NCBI GenBank assembly: GCA_046710535.1
Contig: JBKEHH010000005.1
Location: 62,001-126,000, forward strand
Length of the DNA stretch: 64,000 bases
Reading direction: 5' to 3'
From: CAWVSB01 sp046710535
GTDB lineage: Bacteria > Pseudomonadota > Gammaproteobacteria > Pseudomonadales > CAWVSB01
Part shown: positions 8,098 to 17,600 of the stretch, piece by piece
Numbering within the stretch: the stretch's first letter is position 1
Layout of the letters: every line of letters begins with the position of its first letter
Made by a program: the position numbers and the translations under genes
Notes under the pieces: model-generated
Told to the model about the DNA's origin: nothing
Databases searched by the model: none
Seen by the model: the letters and a program-made list of their open reading frames with translations, nothing else

Positions 8098-9678
8098 TTG
8101 TTAGATAACCTCCAGCAGCGATTAGCCAAACTAAGCGAGCCGAAAAATATTGGTAAGCTAAAAGGAATTCGACGCGGCATTGAAAAAGAAAGTCTGCGTG
8201 TAGACCAAAAAGGGCGCTTATCACAAGCTGACCACGCCCAAGGCTTGGGCTCGAAACTTACCAGCCCTTCTATTACCACTGACTATTCAGAAGCTTTATT
8301 GGAATTCATCACGCCTGCGCTCACCACACCTGAAGCAGCACTTGCCCACCTTGATGACGTTCATCGTTTTACCTATTCGCAAATAAATGGCGAGCTATTG
8401 TGGACGTCTAGCATGCCCTGCATATTGCCCAAAGATAGTGACATTCGTCTGGCGGATTACGGCACATCTAATATTGCAAAAATGAAAACGGTTTACCGCG
8501 AAGGGTTAGGCAACCGCTATGGCCGCGGCATGCAAACTATTGCTGGCATTCATTACAACTTTTCTATGTCTGATAGCTTTTGGGAATACTGGTATCAAGA
8601 ACAAAAATCTAGCACTAGCTTACAAGATTTCAAAACTGAATCTTACTTTGCATTAATTCGAAATTTTCACCGCTACAGCTGGCTATTGCTATATTTATTT
8701 GGCGCATCACCAGCTTTATGCCAAACATTTTTGCAAGGCAAAAAACATAACCTGCAAACACTGCATGAAGGGACATTGTATGAGCCTTATGCAACGTCAC
8801 TGCGCATGGGTGACTTAGGCTATCAAAGCGATGCACAGGAAGATTTATTAGTTTGTTACAATCACTTATCAACCTACATAGAGTCTTTGCATGAGGCTAT
8901 TACCGCCCCGCACCCCGATTACCAAGCCATCGGTTTAAAAGACGCTAATGGCAACTACAAACAACTTAATACCGCGCTGTTGCAAATTGAGAACGAGTTT
9001 TACAGCACTATTCGTCCTAAGCGCACAATTGCTAGCGGAGAAGCAGCGCTTAACGCATTACTTGACCGCGGCATTGAATACATAGAAGTGCGCGCGCTGG
9101 ATTTAAACCCTTACCTACCCTTAGGTTTAGACAAAACTCAGATGCGCTTTTTAGATACATTCTTAACCTTCTGCCTGCTAGATTCCAGCCCACTATTTGA
9201 CCAAGCAGAATGTCTCAATAATAAAGAAAATCTTGCTATTACTGTTACTCAAGGGCGTGATCCAGAGTTAGAACTATCTGCGCCTAGTGGTAAAATTAAT
9301 CTCCGGCAGTGGGCCGCGGATATTTTATTGAGCATGCAACCAGTAGCAGATTTACTCGACGCCACCTTTGATAACAATGCACATAATAGTGCCTTAAATA
9401 TTCAACAGCAAAAAGTTGTTGATAGCAGCTTAACCCCATCTGAGCAGATCCTTAATACCTTGATAGCAGATAAAATAAGCTTCTATCAGTTCTCTATGGA
9501 ACAAGCTGGAAATCATGCCAATTACTTTAATTCTCGCCCTCTAGACGAGGCTGTGCAGCAGCAGTTTATTGCCGAAGCAGCATTATCTTGGCGGCAGCAG
9601 AAAGATATAGAGGCTAATGACAATGAAGACTTTGATAATTTTTTAGCCAGTTATTATCGGCAATATAACCGCGACTGA
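8098..9678 (+). CDS. gshA: glutamate-cysteine ligase
   Basis: This 526-residue enzyme catalyses ATP-dependent ligation of glutamate and cysteine, the first step of glutathione synthesis in the cytoplasm. RRGIEKESLRVD near residue 24, the segment TTDYSEALLEFITP, and YGRGMQTIAGIHYNFS are conserved blocks of the E. coli-type (class I) GshA. The start is TTG at 8098, with an AAGGA sequence upstream; no ATG precedes the conserved N-terminus. Length is normal for the family. The stop overlaps the next start (TGATG), so it is coupled to acpH. Confidence 0.95.
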   Translation: MLDNLQQRLAKLSEPKNIGKLKGIRRGIEKESLRVDQKGRLSQADHAQGLGSKLTSPSITTDYSEALLEFITPALTTPEAALAHLDDVHRFTYSQINGELLWTSSMPCILPKDSDIRLADYGTSNIAKMKTVYREGLGNRYGRGMQTIAGIHYNFSMSDSFWEYWYQEQKSSTSLQDFKTESYFALIRNFHRYSWLLLYLFGASPALCQTFLQGKKHNLQTLHEGTLYEPYATSLRMGDLGYQSDAQEDLLVCYNHLSTYIESLHEAITAPHPDYQAIGLKDANGNYKQLNTALLQIENEFYSTIRPKRTIASGEAALNALLDRGIEYIEVRALDLNPYLPLGLDKTQMRFLDTFLTFCLLDSSPLFDQAECLNNKENLAITVTQGRDPELELSAPSGKINLRQWAADILLSMQPVADLLDATFDNNAHNSALNIQQQKVVDSSLTPSEQILNTLIADKISFYQFSMEQAGNHANYFNSRPLDEAVQQQFIAEAALSWRQQKDIEANDNEDFDNFLASYYRQYNRD

Positions 9679-10271
9679 TGAATTATCTGGCCCATTTCCA
9701 TCTGGCTGGCAACGACCCAGGCTTTATTGTTGGCGCGCTGCTAGGTGATTATGTTAAAGGCTCTATAGCTAAACAATATTCAGCTGAGCTTTTAAACGGC
9801 ATTATTTTGCACCGTCGCATTGATCAATTTAGTGATACTCATTCGGTGCAACAAACAGTAATCAAAATCTTCCCAGCAGAGTTCAGACGCTATAACGGGA
9901 TTATTTTTGATATGCTATGTGACTATTTTTTAAGCAACAACTGGCCGCAATATGACCAGCGTCCGTTAGAAGATTATTCAGCTAATATTTATCAAATTTT
10001 AAACGATCATCAGCATTTACTCCCCACTAACGCCAAAGCATTTAGCCTACGGTTGCAACAATATGATCTGCTGTGCGCTTATAAAAATCGAACGACTATA
10101 GAAAAAACGCTTAATAGTATTGGCAATCGTCTTAGCAAAGCTAATCCGTTGACTGAACTTAGTCACAACTTTTGGACTCGCAGTGACGAACTTGGAGAAA
10201 TATTTCATAGTTTTTATCAACAACTGCTAAGCTATAGCCAACAGCAAAAGCACCAATTACTTGACCAATAG
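9678..10271 (+). CDS. acpH: acyl carrier protein phosphodiesterase (AcpH/DUF479)
   Basis: The 197-residue protein begins MNYLAHFHLAG, with the HD-like block FIVGALLGDYVKG and GIILHRRIDQFSDTH typical of AcpH. Family members remove the 4'-phosphopantetheine arm from acyl carrier protein, using a metal bound by His/Asp residues. The ATG overlaps the gshA stop, indicating translational coupling. Assignment rests on clear family motifs; activity on ACP is inferred. Confidence 0.85.
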   Translation: MNYLAHFHLAGNDPGFIVGALLGDYVKGSIAKQYSAELLNGIILHRRIDQFSDTHSVQQTVIKIFPAEFRRYNGIIFDMLCDYFLSNNWPQYDQRPLEDYSANIYQILNDHQHLLPTNAKAFSLRLQQYDLLCAYKNRTTIEKTLNSIGNRLSKANPLTELSHNFWTRSDELGEIFHSFYQQLLSYSQQQKHQLLDQ

Positions 10272-10278
10272 GAAGACC

Positions 10279-10767
10279 ATGTTGCCAACAGCAAAAAATA
10301 CCAATCTACTTATTTTTATTGGCTGCGCCATGGCTATGGCTGTTGCTTATTACATGCAATACCAAATGGGTCTGGAGCCTTGCCCGCTATGCATAACTCA
10401 ACGTATTTTTGTGATAGCAACCGGTACGATAGCTTTAGTTGCATTTATTCATGCCAGCCTAGATCGACATTATAAATTTTATAGCGCATTCAGCTTACTA
10501 ACCAGCGTTACTGGTGGCGGATTTTCTATGCGACAATTGTATCTACAAAGCCTACCACCAGAGCAGGCACCAGCTTGTGGTCCAGGCTTAGGCTATATGC
10601 TAGACAACTTCCCTTTGATGCAAGCCTTAGAGATAATGCTCAAAGGCGACGGTAATTGCGCCGAGATAGTGTGGACATTTATGGGTATTAGTATTCCTGG
10701 CTGGACACTAGTGGCCTTTACTACCCTGGCAGCAATCAGTATTTGGCAGCTACTACGAAGAAATTAA
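10279..10767 (+). CDS. dsbB: disulfide bond formation protein DsbB
   Basis: The protein is an inner-membrane quinone reductase that reoxidises DsbA. From the ATG at 10279 it has 162 residues and four membrane helices. The first periplasmic loop carries CPLC at 35-38, the second carries C100 and C127, and QR follows the first pair as in other DsbB proteins. The upstream TTG at 10261 would add residues with no family support; AGGAAG sits before 10279. In Pseudomonas the second dsbB paralogue (dsbH) is also next to rsd/algQ, as here. Confidence 0.92.
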   Translation: MLPTAKNTNLLIFIGCAMAMAVAYYMQYQMGLEPCPLCITQRIFVIATGTIALVAFIHASLDRHYKFYSAFSLLTSVTGGGFSMRQLYLQSLPPEQAPACGPGLGYMLDNFPLMQALEIMLKGDGNCAEIVWTFMGISIPGWTLVAFTTLAAISIWQLLRRN

Positions 10768-10853
10768 GCCGAAATGCTAAATTGCATAGGCTTTACAACC
10801 GGCGTATATTTTTTAGTATGCTTAACCGACTACTTTAACTAACAGAGAAACTA

Positions 10854-11312
10854 ATGGTAAAGCAAAGCTCTAACCAAGAAGGATTATGGCATAACATTGA
10901 TGCCATGCTGAAAGGCTGGCTAGATGGGCGTAAGCAAACTCTAGAACTATACTGCCAGCTCAGCGACTATCAAAACCCTACTCCCGAATGGGAAGAGGTC
11001 TCCGAATTTATGCAAGTGTTGCTGGACTTCGTTAGCGCTGGGCATTTTGAAATATACGACAAACTGTTGGGCGAAGCACGCTCATTTAAAGACAGCAACA
11101 TGAAACTGGTGGACATTCTCTACCCAAAAATTCACGAAACCACCCAAGTGGCATTAGACTTTTATGACAAGTATTCCGGTCAGCAACATTGGGAGAGTCA
11201 ACTTAACGAGTTTAACTTTGATGTCACTGAACTAGGAAAGCAATTAGCTATCCGCGCCGAATTAGAAGACTCACTGATCGAGCAACTGCACAACAGCCAC
11301 AAACCTGAATAA
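10854..11312 (+). CDS. rsd: Rsd/AlgQ family anti-sigma-70 regulator
   Basis: The 152-residue all-helical protein matches Rsd/AlgQ: YCQLSDY near 39 and FVSAGHFEIYDKLL near 63 are the family's most conserved blocks. Rsd proteins bind region 4 of the housekeeping sigma factor and favour alternative sigma factors in stationary phase. AlgQ additionally promotes alginate regulation in Pseudomonas. An AGAGAAAC sequence precedes the ATG. A strong bidirectional terminator follows. Confidence 0.88.
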   Translation: MVKQSSNQEGLWHNIDAMLKGWLDGRKQTLELYCQLSDYQNPTPEWEEVSEFMQVLLDFVSAGHFEIYDKLLGEARSFKDSNMKLVDILYPKIHETTQVALDFYDKYSGQQHWESQLNEFNFDVTELGKQLAIRAELEDSLIEQLHNSHKPE

Positions 11313-11341
11313 ACTGTTCTCTGTAGCGGAAATCTACGGCT

Positions 11342-11375
11342 AATAAAAAGTCCAGCATTTGCTGGACTTTTTATT
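11342..11375. terminator. bidirectional intrinsic terminator
   Basis: AATAAAAAGTCCAGC and GCTGGACTTTTTATT form a perfect 15-bp stem around a short loop between the converging rsd and fkpA-like genes. Confidence 0.9.
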
Positions 11376-11389
11376 CTTGCTAAACCGTC

Positions 11390-12100
11390 TTATTGCTGCG
11401 CAATAGACAGCAACTCCACTTCAAATAACAACACTGAATCTGGACCAATTGCGCCAGTCGCCGCAGGGCCATAAGCCAAGGTAGATGGAATCGCTAACTC
11501 CCACTTAGAACCAACTGACATTAACTGTAAAGCTTCAGTCCAACCAGGAATCACTGCATTAACCGGGAATGTCGCAGGCTCGTTGCGGGAATAAGAGCTA
11601 TCAAACTCAGTGCCATCAACTAAAGTACCGCGGTAATGAACAGTTACGCTGTCACTCGCACCAGGCATATCACCCTCGCCTTTAGTAATAACTTTATACT
11701 GCAGGCCACTTGTCGTTGTCACTACGCCTTCTGCTGTTGCGTTATCAGCAAGATACTTAGCGCCTGCTTCAGCATTAGCGTCACTCAAGCCAGCCTGCTC
11801 TGCCTCATGTGCGGCCTCAAGCTTTTTAATCATATTGTCACGCGATGCATTAAAATCCGCTTCGCTAACTTTGCTAGCTGCGCCGCTATGAGCATCATCT
11901 ATACCCGCTTTAAGCGCGACTATATCAACGTCAAAGCCGCCATTCACAAGTTGCTCCGCAATGGTACGACCCATGCTATAAGACAACTTTTGCTCGTCAT
12001 TATCTAAAGCAACAACTGGAGCCTCGGCGGCTTTCTCGTTACAACCAAAAAGGACTAATGCGGATAAACCAACCACCGCAACTTTGTTTAACTTACTCAT
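11390..12100 (-). CDS. fkpA: FKBP-type peptidyl-prolyl isomerase, lipoprotein (FkpA/Mip-like)
   Basis: The 236-residue protein has a lipobox (LFGC, Cys20), so it should be lipidated and membrane-anchored in the periplasm. Residues about 30-115 form the helical N-terminal dimerisation domain. Residues about 125-234 form the FKBP domain, with VTVHYRGTLVDGTEFDSSY, VIPGWTEAL and AYGP. FKBP isomerases of this type help fold envelope proteins. The symbol is assigned by family; macrophage-infectivity-potentiator proteins share the layout. Confidence 0.9.
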   Translation of the reverse strand: MSKLNKVAVVGLSALVLFGCNEKAAEAPVVALDNDEQKLSYSMGRTIAEQLVNGGFDVDIVALKAGIDDAHSGAASKVSEADFNASRDNMIKKLEAAHEAEQAGLSDANAEAGAKYLADNATAEGVVTTTSGLQYKVITKGEGDMPGASDSVTVHYRGTLVDGTEFDSSYSRNEPATFPVNAVIPGWTEALQLMSVGSKWELAIPSTLAYGPAATGAIGPDSVLLFEVELLSIAQQ

Positions 12101-12150
12101 AATATTTCCTATTTATAGAATTTTCTTTCATTCAGGCCATCCGCATCAGA

Positions 12151-12723
12151 CTATAAGTCATTAGCTTCTCGCCTTAATACGTCCACTAACCAAGTTTCAT
12201 CACTTAAGGGTAATGCAGAGGCTAACAATATACCGATATTGTGCCATTTAGGCTGTTTTAAACCGTTGAACTGCAAATAAATACACAAATTTTTCACTGT
12301 AGCGACGACATTACCCACACTTTCCGCACTAAACCTATTGGCAAAGCCATAGATTTCAGCTTGCTCATATTGTTCCGCCAATATTTCTAAGGCCAATGTT
12401 TGCTTCGCTAAAAAACCAGCTTCAGCGCTACCATCATATTTTAACGCTGTTCTGGTTTTACGGAGCGGCAAAATAGCGTCTGTTCTTAGCTGTTCTACGT
12501 GGGTATCAGACAATAATTGGATAAAAAATTCCCTGCTTAGTAATTTTCCTTCACTGCCCTGCCAGATACATAGCAGCAATAGATTCACATCTAAGGCAAG
12601 CTCATTTTGTAAGTTTAAACATTGTCCAGCCACATTTGGCTGAGCATAAAAGCCGAGACTAAACTGCCAGAAAGGATTATCTAATTGGGGCACACAAACA
12701 CCTGTTAAAATATTGGTTTTCAT
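12151..12723 (-). CDS. TIGR02444 family protein
   Basis: The protein has 190 residues. The N-terminal block NPFWQFSLGFYAQPNVAGQCL, followed by a stretch like LLLLCIWQG and a central LPLRKTRTALK, matches the TIGR02444 family of uncharacterised cytoplasmic proteins, often found near ABC-F genes in gammaproteobacteria. No function is known. The start is divergent from the ABC-F gene at 12784, with about 60 bases between them. Confidence 0.8.
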   Translation of the reverse strand: MKTNILTGVCVPQLDNPFWQFSLGFYAQPNVAGQCLNLQNELALDVNLLLLCIWQGSEGKLLSREFFIQLLSDTHVEQLRTDAILPLRKTRTALKYDGSAEAGFLAKQTLALEILAEQYEQAEIYGFANRFSAESVGNVVATVKNLCIYLQFNGLKQPKWHNIGILLASALPLSDETWLVDVLRREANDL

Positions 12724-12783
12724 TATGCCCTAAAGTAAAAAATAAAATCCAGCTATGCTCTAGCCCTGCTACAATCGCGCCCC

Positions 12784-14679
12784 ATGATTCGATTCAACAA
12801 AGTATCTCTACGCCGCGGTCTACGAGAACTATTTAAAGACGCCAATTTCACCATTCATCCGGGGGACAGCATTGGCGTGGTTGGTAATAATGGCAGCGGT
12901 AAATCTAGTTTATTTGCCTTATTACGTAAAGAATTCGGCACTGATAGCGGTGACTTAGGTATTCCGCAAAACTGGCGCATTGCCCATATGAGCCAAGAAG
13001 TTAGCGCTACTAGCCGCGCTGCTATCGACTTTGTGATGGATGGCGACGAAAAACTGCGTGAGCTAGAAACTGCCTTAGCTAGCGCTGAAAGAAATAGCGA
13101 CAATGACGCCTTGGCGATACTCCATGCCGAGTTAGACGCTCATGATGGTTATCTTGCCCCGGTAAAAGCAGCGCAGTTATTGTCAGGTTTAGGCTTTGCC
13201 CAGGCCGACCATACTCGCCCAGTTGCCGACTTTTCTGGCGGCTGGCGCATAAGGCTTAATTTGGCACGCACCTTAATGTGCCCGTCAGACTTAATGCTAC
13301 TTGATGAGCCAACCAACCATTTAGACCTAGACACCGTTGGCTGGCTTGAGCAGTGGCTGCAGCGCTATGAAGGCACTATGTTGGTTATCTCTCATGACAG
13401 AGACTTTTTAGACGCCACTACCCAGCGCACTTTACAGTTCGAACGTGGCACTTTGGTTATTTATAAAGGTAACTACTCCAGCGCCGAGCAGCAAAAAGCT
13501 GAGCGCCTGTCCCAGCATCAAGCCATGTTTGAAAAACAACAACAGCGTATTAGTGAGATTGACGCGTTTGTTAGACGCTTTAGAGCCAAGGCTACCAAAG
13601 CAAAACAAGCCCAAAGCCGATTAAAGGAATTGGAGCGTCTAGAAAAAATTGAAGCAGCTCATGTAGATTCTCCATTCAACTTTCGCCTGCCTTGCTGGCC
13701 AAGATTATCCGACCCACTGCTAAATTTATCTCATGCCAATCTTGGTTATAACCCAGATACTGCCATTGTTACTAAAGTCGATATCAGTATTCGACCCGGC
13801 GACCGCTTTGGTATTCTAGGCCCAAACGGTGCAGGTAAATCTACCCTGCTAAAAACCCTTGCAGGAATACTGCCGCCATTAAGCGGTGAACGTGTTTGTG
13901 GCGAGCATTTACGCACTGGCTATTTTACTCAACATCAACTAGAAACCTTGGACGAAGATGCCAGTCCATACTTACATCTACAACGTTTAAACGAGGCTGC
14001 AACCGAGCAAGAAATTAGAACCTTTATTGGTAGCTTTGGTTTTGATAATGATCAAGCACTAAATACTATCGAAAATTTTTCGGGCGGCGAACAAGCACGT
14101 CTAGCCCTAGCGATGATTGCTTGGCAACAACCCAATCTATTAATTTTGGATGAGCCAACTAACCATTTAGATTTAGAAATGCGCCACGCATTAACCGTTG
14201 CTTTGCAAACCTACGAAGGTGCGGTGATTGTCGTATCACATGACCGTCATTTGCTGAAGAACACGGTCGATCAATTTATTGTAGTTAACCACGGCAAGGC
14301 GCTAGACTTTAATGGCAGCATTGAGGACTACCAGACCCAACTAAACACTCCTACTGATGCGGGAAAACCCAGCAGTCGTGAAAAAATAGATGATAAAAAG
14401 AACAAGCGTAAACACTCAGCCGAGCAACGTAAAAAGCTACAACCGCTACGCAACGAAATCAGAAAGCTAGAAAAACAGATGTCAGCGCTAGAAACAACTA
14501 TAGCCAATATAGAACAGCAATTGGCCGACAGTGATATGTATCTCAACGAAAACAGCGACAAACTTAAAAAGCTACTGTTGATCCAAGCACAGCAACAAAA
14601 AACCATGACCAATACAGAAGAGCAGTGGCTAACGCTTGAAGAGGAACTTCAAATGGCAGAATCCGAAAGTACTATTTAA
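12784..14679 (+). CDS. yheS: ABC-F ATPase, YheS type
   Basis: This 631-residue protein has two ATP-binding cassettes and no membrane segments. Walker A motifs are GNNGSGKSS near 34-42 and GPNGAGKST in the second half. Both cassettes carry a signature (SGGWRIRLNL, SGGEQARLAL) and LDEPTNHLDL Walker B motifs. The linker after cassette 1 is Lys/Arg-rich, as in translation-linked ABC-F proteins, and the C-terminus forms a charged coiled coil. Such proteins act on ribosomes. The opening MIRFNKVSLRRG and overall length fit YheS better than Uup or EttA. Confidence 0.9.
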   Translation: MIRFNKVSLRRGLRELFKDANFTIHPGDSIGVVGNNGSGKSSLFALLRKEFGTDSGDLGIPQNWRIAHMSQEVSATSRAAIDFVMDGDEKLRELETALASAERNSDNDALAILHAELDAHDGYLAPVKAAQLLSGLGFAQADHTRPVADFSGGWRIRLNLARTLMCPSDLMLLDEPTNHLDLDTVGWLEQWLQRYEGTMLVISHDRDFLDATTQRTLQFERGTLVIYKGNYSSAEQQKAERLSQHQAMFEKQQQRISEIDAFVRRFRAKATKAKQAQSRLKELERLEKIEAAHVDSPFNFRLPCWPRLSDPLLNLSHANLGYNPDTAIVTKVDISIRPGDRFGILGPNGAGKSTLLKTLAGILPPLSGERVCGEHLRTGYFTQHQLETLDEDASPYLHLQRLNEAATEQEIRTFIGSFGFDNDQALNTIENFSGGEQARLALAMIAWQQPNLLILDEPTNHLDLEMRHALTVALQTYEGAVIVVSHDRHLLKNTVDQFIVVNHGKALDFNGSIEDYQTQLNTPTDAGKPSSREKIDDKKNKRKHSAEQRKKLQPLRNEIRKLEKQMSALETTIANIEQQLADSDMYLNENSDKLKKLLLIQAQQQKTMTNTEEQWLTLEEELQMAESESTI

Positions 14680-14684
14680 TGGTT

Positions 14685-17600
14685 TTAGAACTTATCTAAC
14701 TCACGAAAAATAACGGTAAATACCGACAGTTCATCAATATCTTCCCGCTCAACATTCTCAACTAACTCGGCAAAACGGATAATCTCTCGCTCATTTTCAT
14801 GCTGCCAACTAGCAACTAACTCCGGCGCATCGCTTGTGTCAGCCGTAGCCATTGCCAATACATTGCTGGTTATTTTTCTAGTGTAGCTTTCTAAACTATC
14901 TAAATGCGCATGGCGGGCAGATTCTTGCCAAAAATTACCCGGAATGATTAGCCCTACTCGGCGCATCAACCGCTCTAGGCCCAAAATAGCGCAAACGTTA
15001 AACCCCACCTCCGCGACAAATTCAATATCTCGCTTAGCATCTATAGCTACTGATGCAAATCCTGCGAGGATAAAAATAGCGTCTAGATTACAAATATATT
15101 GTGCCGTAGATTGCGGTATCCCATGCTCCTCCAATTCGCTTTCAGACACTTTTTGCTCGGCGGCCCACGCTGCTGGCTGTAAACTTGGTAATTTGTCGAT
15201 AGTAGGTTTTATCGTCTGGGTCAATAAAACAGGGAGTGGCTCGTTCTGATGAGCTAAGTTATAGCGCAGGATAGAACGAGTCACACGATTACCTAATCTC
15301 ATTAACTGTAAAAATGATCGATACTGAACAGCGCTATCGACCTCATTGTCCAGCAATTCCAGCTCTACCCATATCCTGTCTAGATCTAATACTTTTAATG
15401 CAATTAAGTAAGCCTTGGCCACGTCTGCCACGCTGGCACCGATCGTCTCTATTAACCCATAGACAAAAAGCAAACCCATTCGGTCTACTAGATCGTTGGC
15501 AACACGCATGGAAACAATTTCTTTACGCAGGCGATGATTTAATACTGCGTCTCTAAATTGCTCCGCTAGCTGAGTAGGAAAATACTCGCTAATAACAACG
15601 TCAAATTCTGCTTCAATACCAAAATTTGCTGCCGACAAAGTTTCTTGTAACTCAATTTTTGCATATGAGATCAGTACCGAAATCTCTGGCCGAACCCAAG
15701 ATTTTTGATCACGCCCACGCTCTTGTAGGGCTTTAATATCAGGTAAATATTCTAGTGCCGGATCTAGTTTTCCCGCCGCTTCAAGCTCATTCATAAACCG
15801 CAGGTAGTTATGGTCGCTAGACTCCAAGCGTGCCACTGCTAAACTAATCGACAAGGTTTGCCGATAATTATTTTTTAATACCTGCGTGGAAACTTGATCT
15901 GTCATCAACACCAGCAATTTATTACGCTGTTTTTTAGTTAAATCATCGGCGGCAACAATTTCGTTTAGCAATATCTTTATATTCACCTCATGGTCAGAAC
16001 AATCCACTCCAGCAGCATTATCGACAAAGTCGCTATTACAAATGCCTCCAGCCAAACAAAACTCAACTCTGCCACGTTGAGTCATACCCAAGTTGCCTCC
16101 TTCACCAAAAACCTTACACCGCAATTGACAACCAGTAACGCGAGTCTGATCATTTGCTTTGTCGCCGACTTGCTCATTAGACTCCGCAGTGGCACGCACG
16201 TAAGTACCAATCCCGCCATTCCAGATAAGATCAACCGGCGCTTTTAACAAACGGTGGATAAGCTCTGTTGGAGTGAGTTCGGTTTCCTTAATATCAAAAC
16301 ATTTGGCCATTTGCGGGCTAATGCTGATACTTTTTGCACCGCGCTCAAACAAACCGCCACCTTTGGAGACGATACCCAGGTTGTAAGCTTCCCAACCAGC
16401 AATGTCGGCAAATAAGCGCGAACGTTCAGCCCAGCTTTTTGCTGCGTCTGGATCCGGATCGATGAAAATATGCTTGTGGTTAAATGCCGCCACTAGACGA
16501 ATAGTTTTTGACAACAACATACCATTACCAAAAACATCACCCGCCATATCGCCAATGCCAATTACAGCAAACTCTTGCTCTTGAATGTTAATACTGAGTT
16601 CACGAAAATGGCGCTGCACCGCAACCCATGCACCGCGTGCAGTTATACCCATTGCTTTGTGGTCGTATCCATTACTACCGCCAGAAGCAAATGCATCGCC
16701 TAACCAAAATCCTTCTCGCTGGGCAATTTCGTTAGCTATATCAGAAAAGGTGGCGGTACCTTTGTCGGCTGCAACCACTAGGTAGGGATCTTCACCATCT
16801 AAGCAAACCACATTTTCCGGGCTAGTAACTTCGCCCTGCACTCGGTTGTCGGCAAGGCTTAGTAAGGCGGCAATATATTCTTTATAACAGGCTACCCCTT
16901 CGGCCAAATATTCACTGCGCTCGCTTAACTGTGCGGCACGCTTGGCAACAAACCCGCCTTTGGCACCCGTCGGCACAATCACTGCATTTTTTACTTGCTG
17001 CGCCTTCACTAAACCGAGCACTTCAGTGCGGTAATCTTCATATCGATCTGACCAACGTAGGCCACCGCGCGCCACAGTGCCGCCGCGCAAGTGCACTCCC
17101 TCTAGACGGGTAGAGTAAAGGTAGATCTCGAACATTGGCCTAGGCTTTGGCGCAAAAGGTAATTCTGAGGTTTTAATTTTCAACGCAATTGGCACCAATG
17201 CCTTACTCTCGTCTATGGCAAAATAATTGGTCCTAATAGTCGCCAAAATAACATCCAAATACTGCTTAATAATTTGATCTTCATTGAGATTGCTAATGCC
17301 ATCACGTGCTTCGCTAATTTTTTCTATTAGCCGCGCTTCACGCTCTCCATGTTGTTCTTCCCGCGCGGCTAAACGAGGATCAAACCGACTACGAAATAAG
17401 GCAATTAAATTACGCGCCGTATCTGAATGCTTAACCAGTACGTCGGCAACAAAAGCTGTACTTACAAAGCTACCTAACTGTTTAAGGTAGTGAGCGATGG
17501 TTCGCAATAACGCTACCGAACTCCATTCTAAACGCGCGCCTAATACTAGTCGGTTAAAGGTGTCGTTTTCAGCTCGCTCTTCCCATACCGCCATAAACGC

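Noticed and set aside
10261..10278. TTG start of dsbB at 10261
   Set aside because: The added residues have no family support and a good ribosome-binding site precedes ATG 10279.
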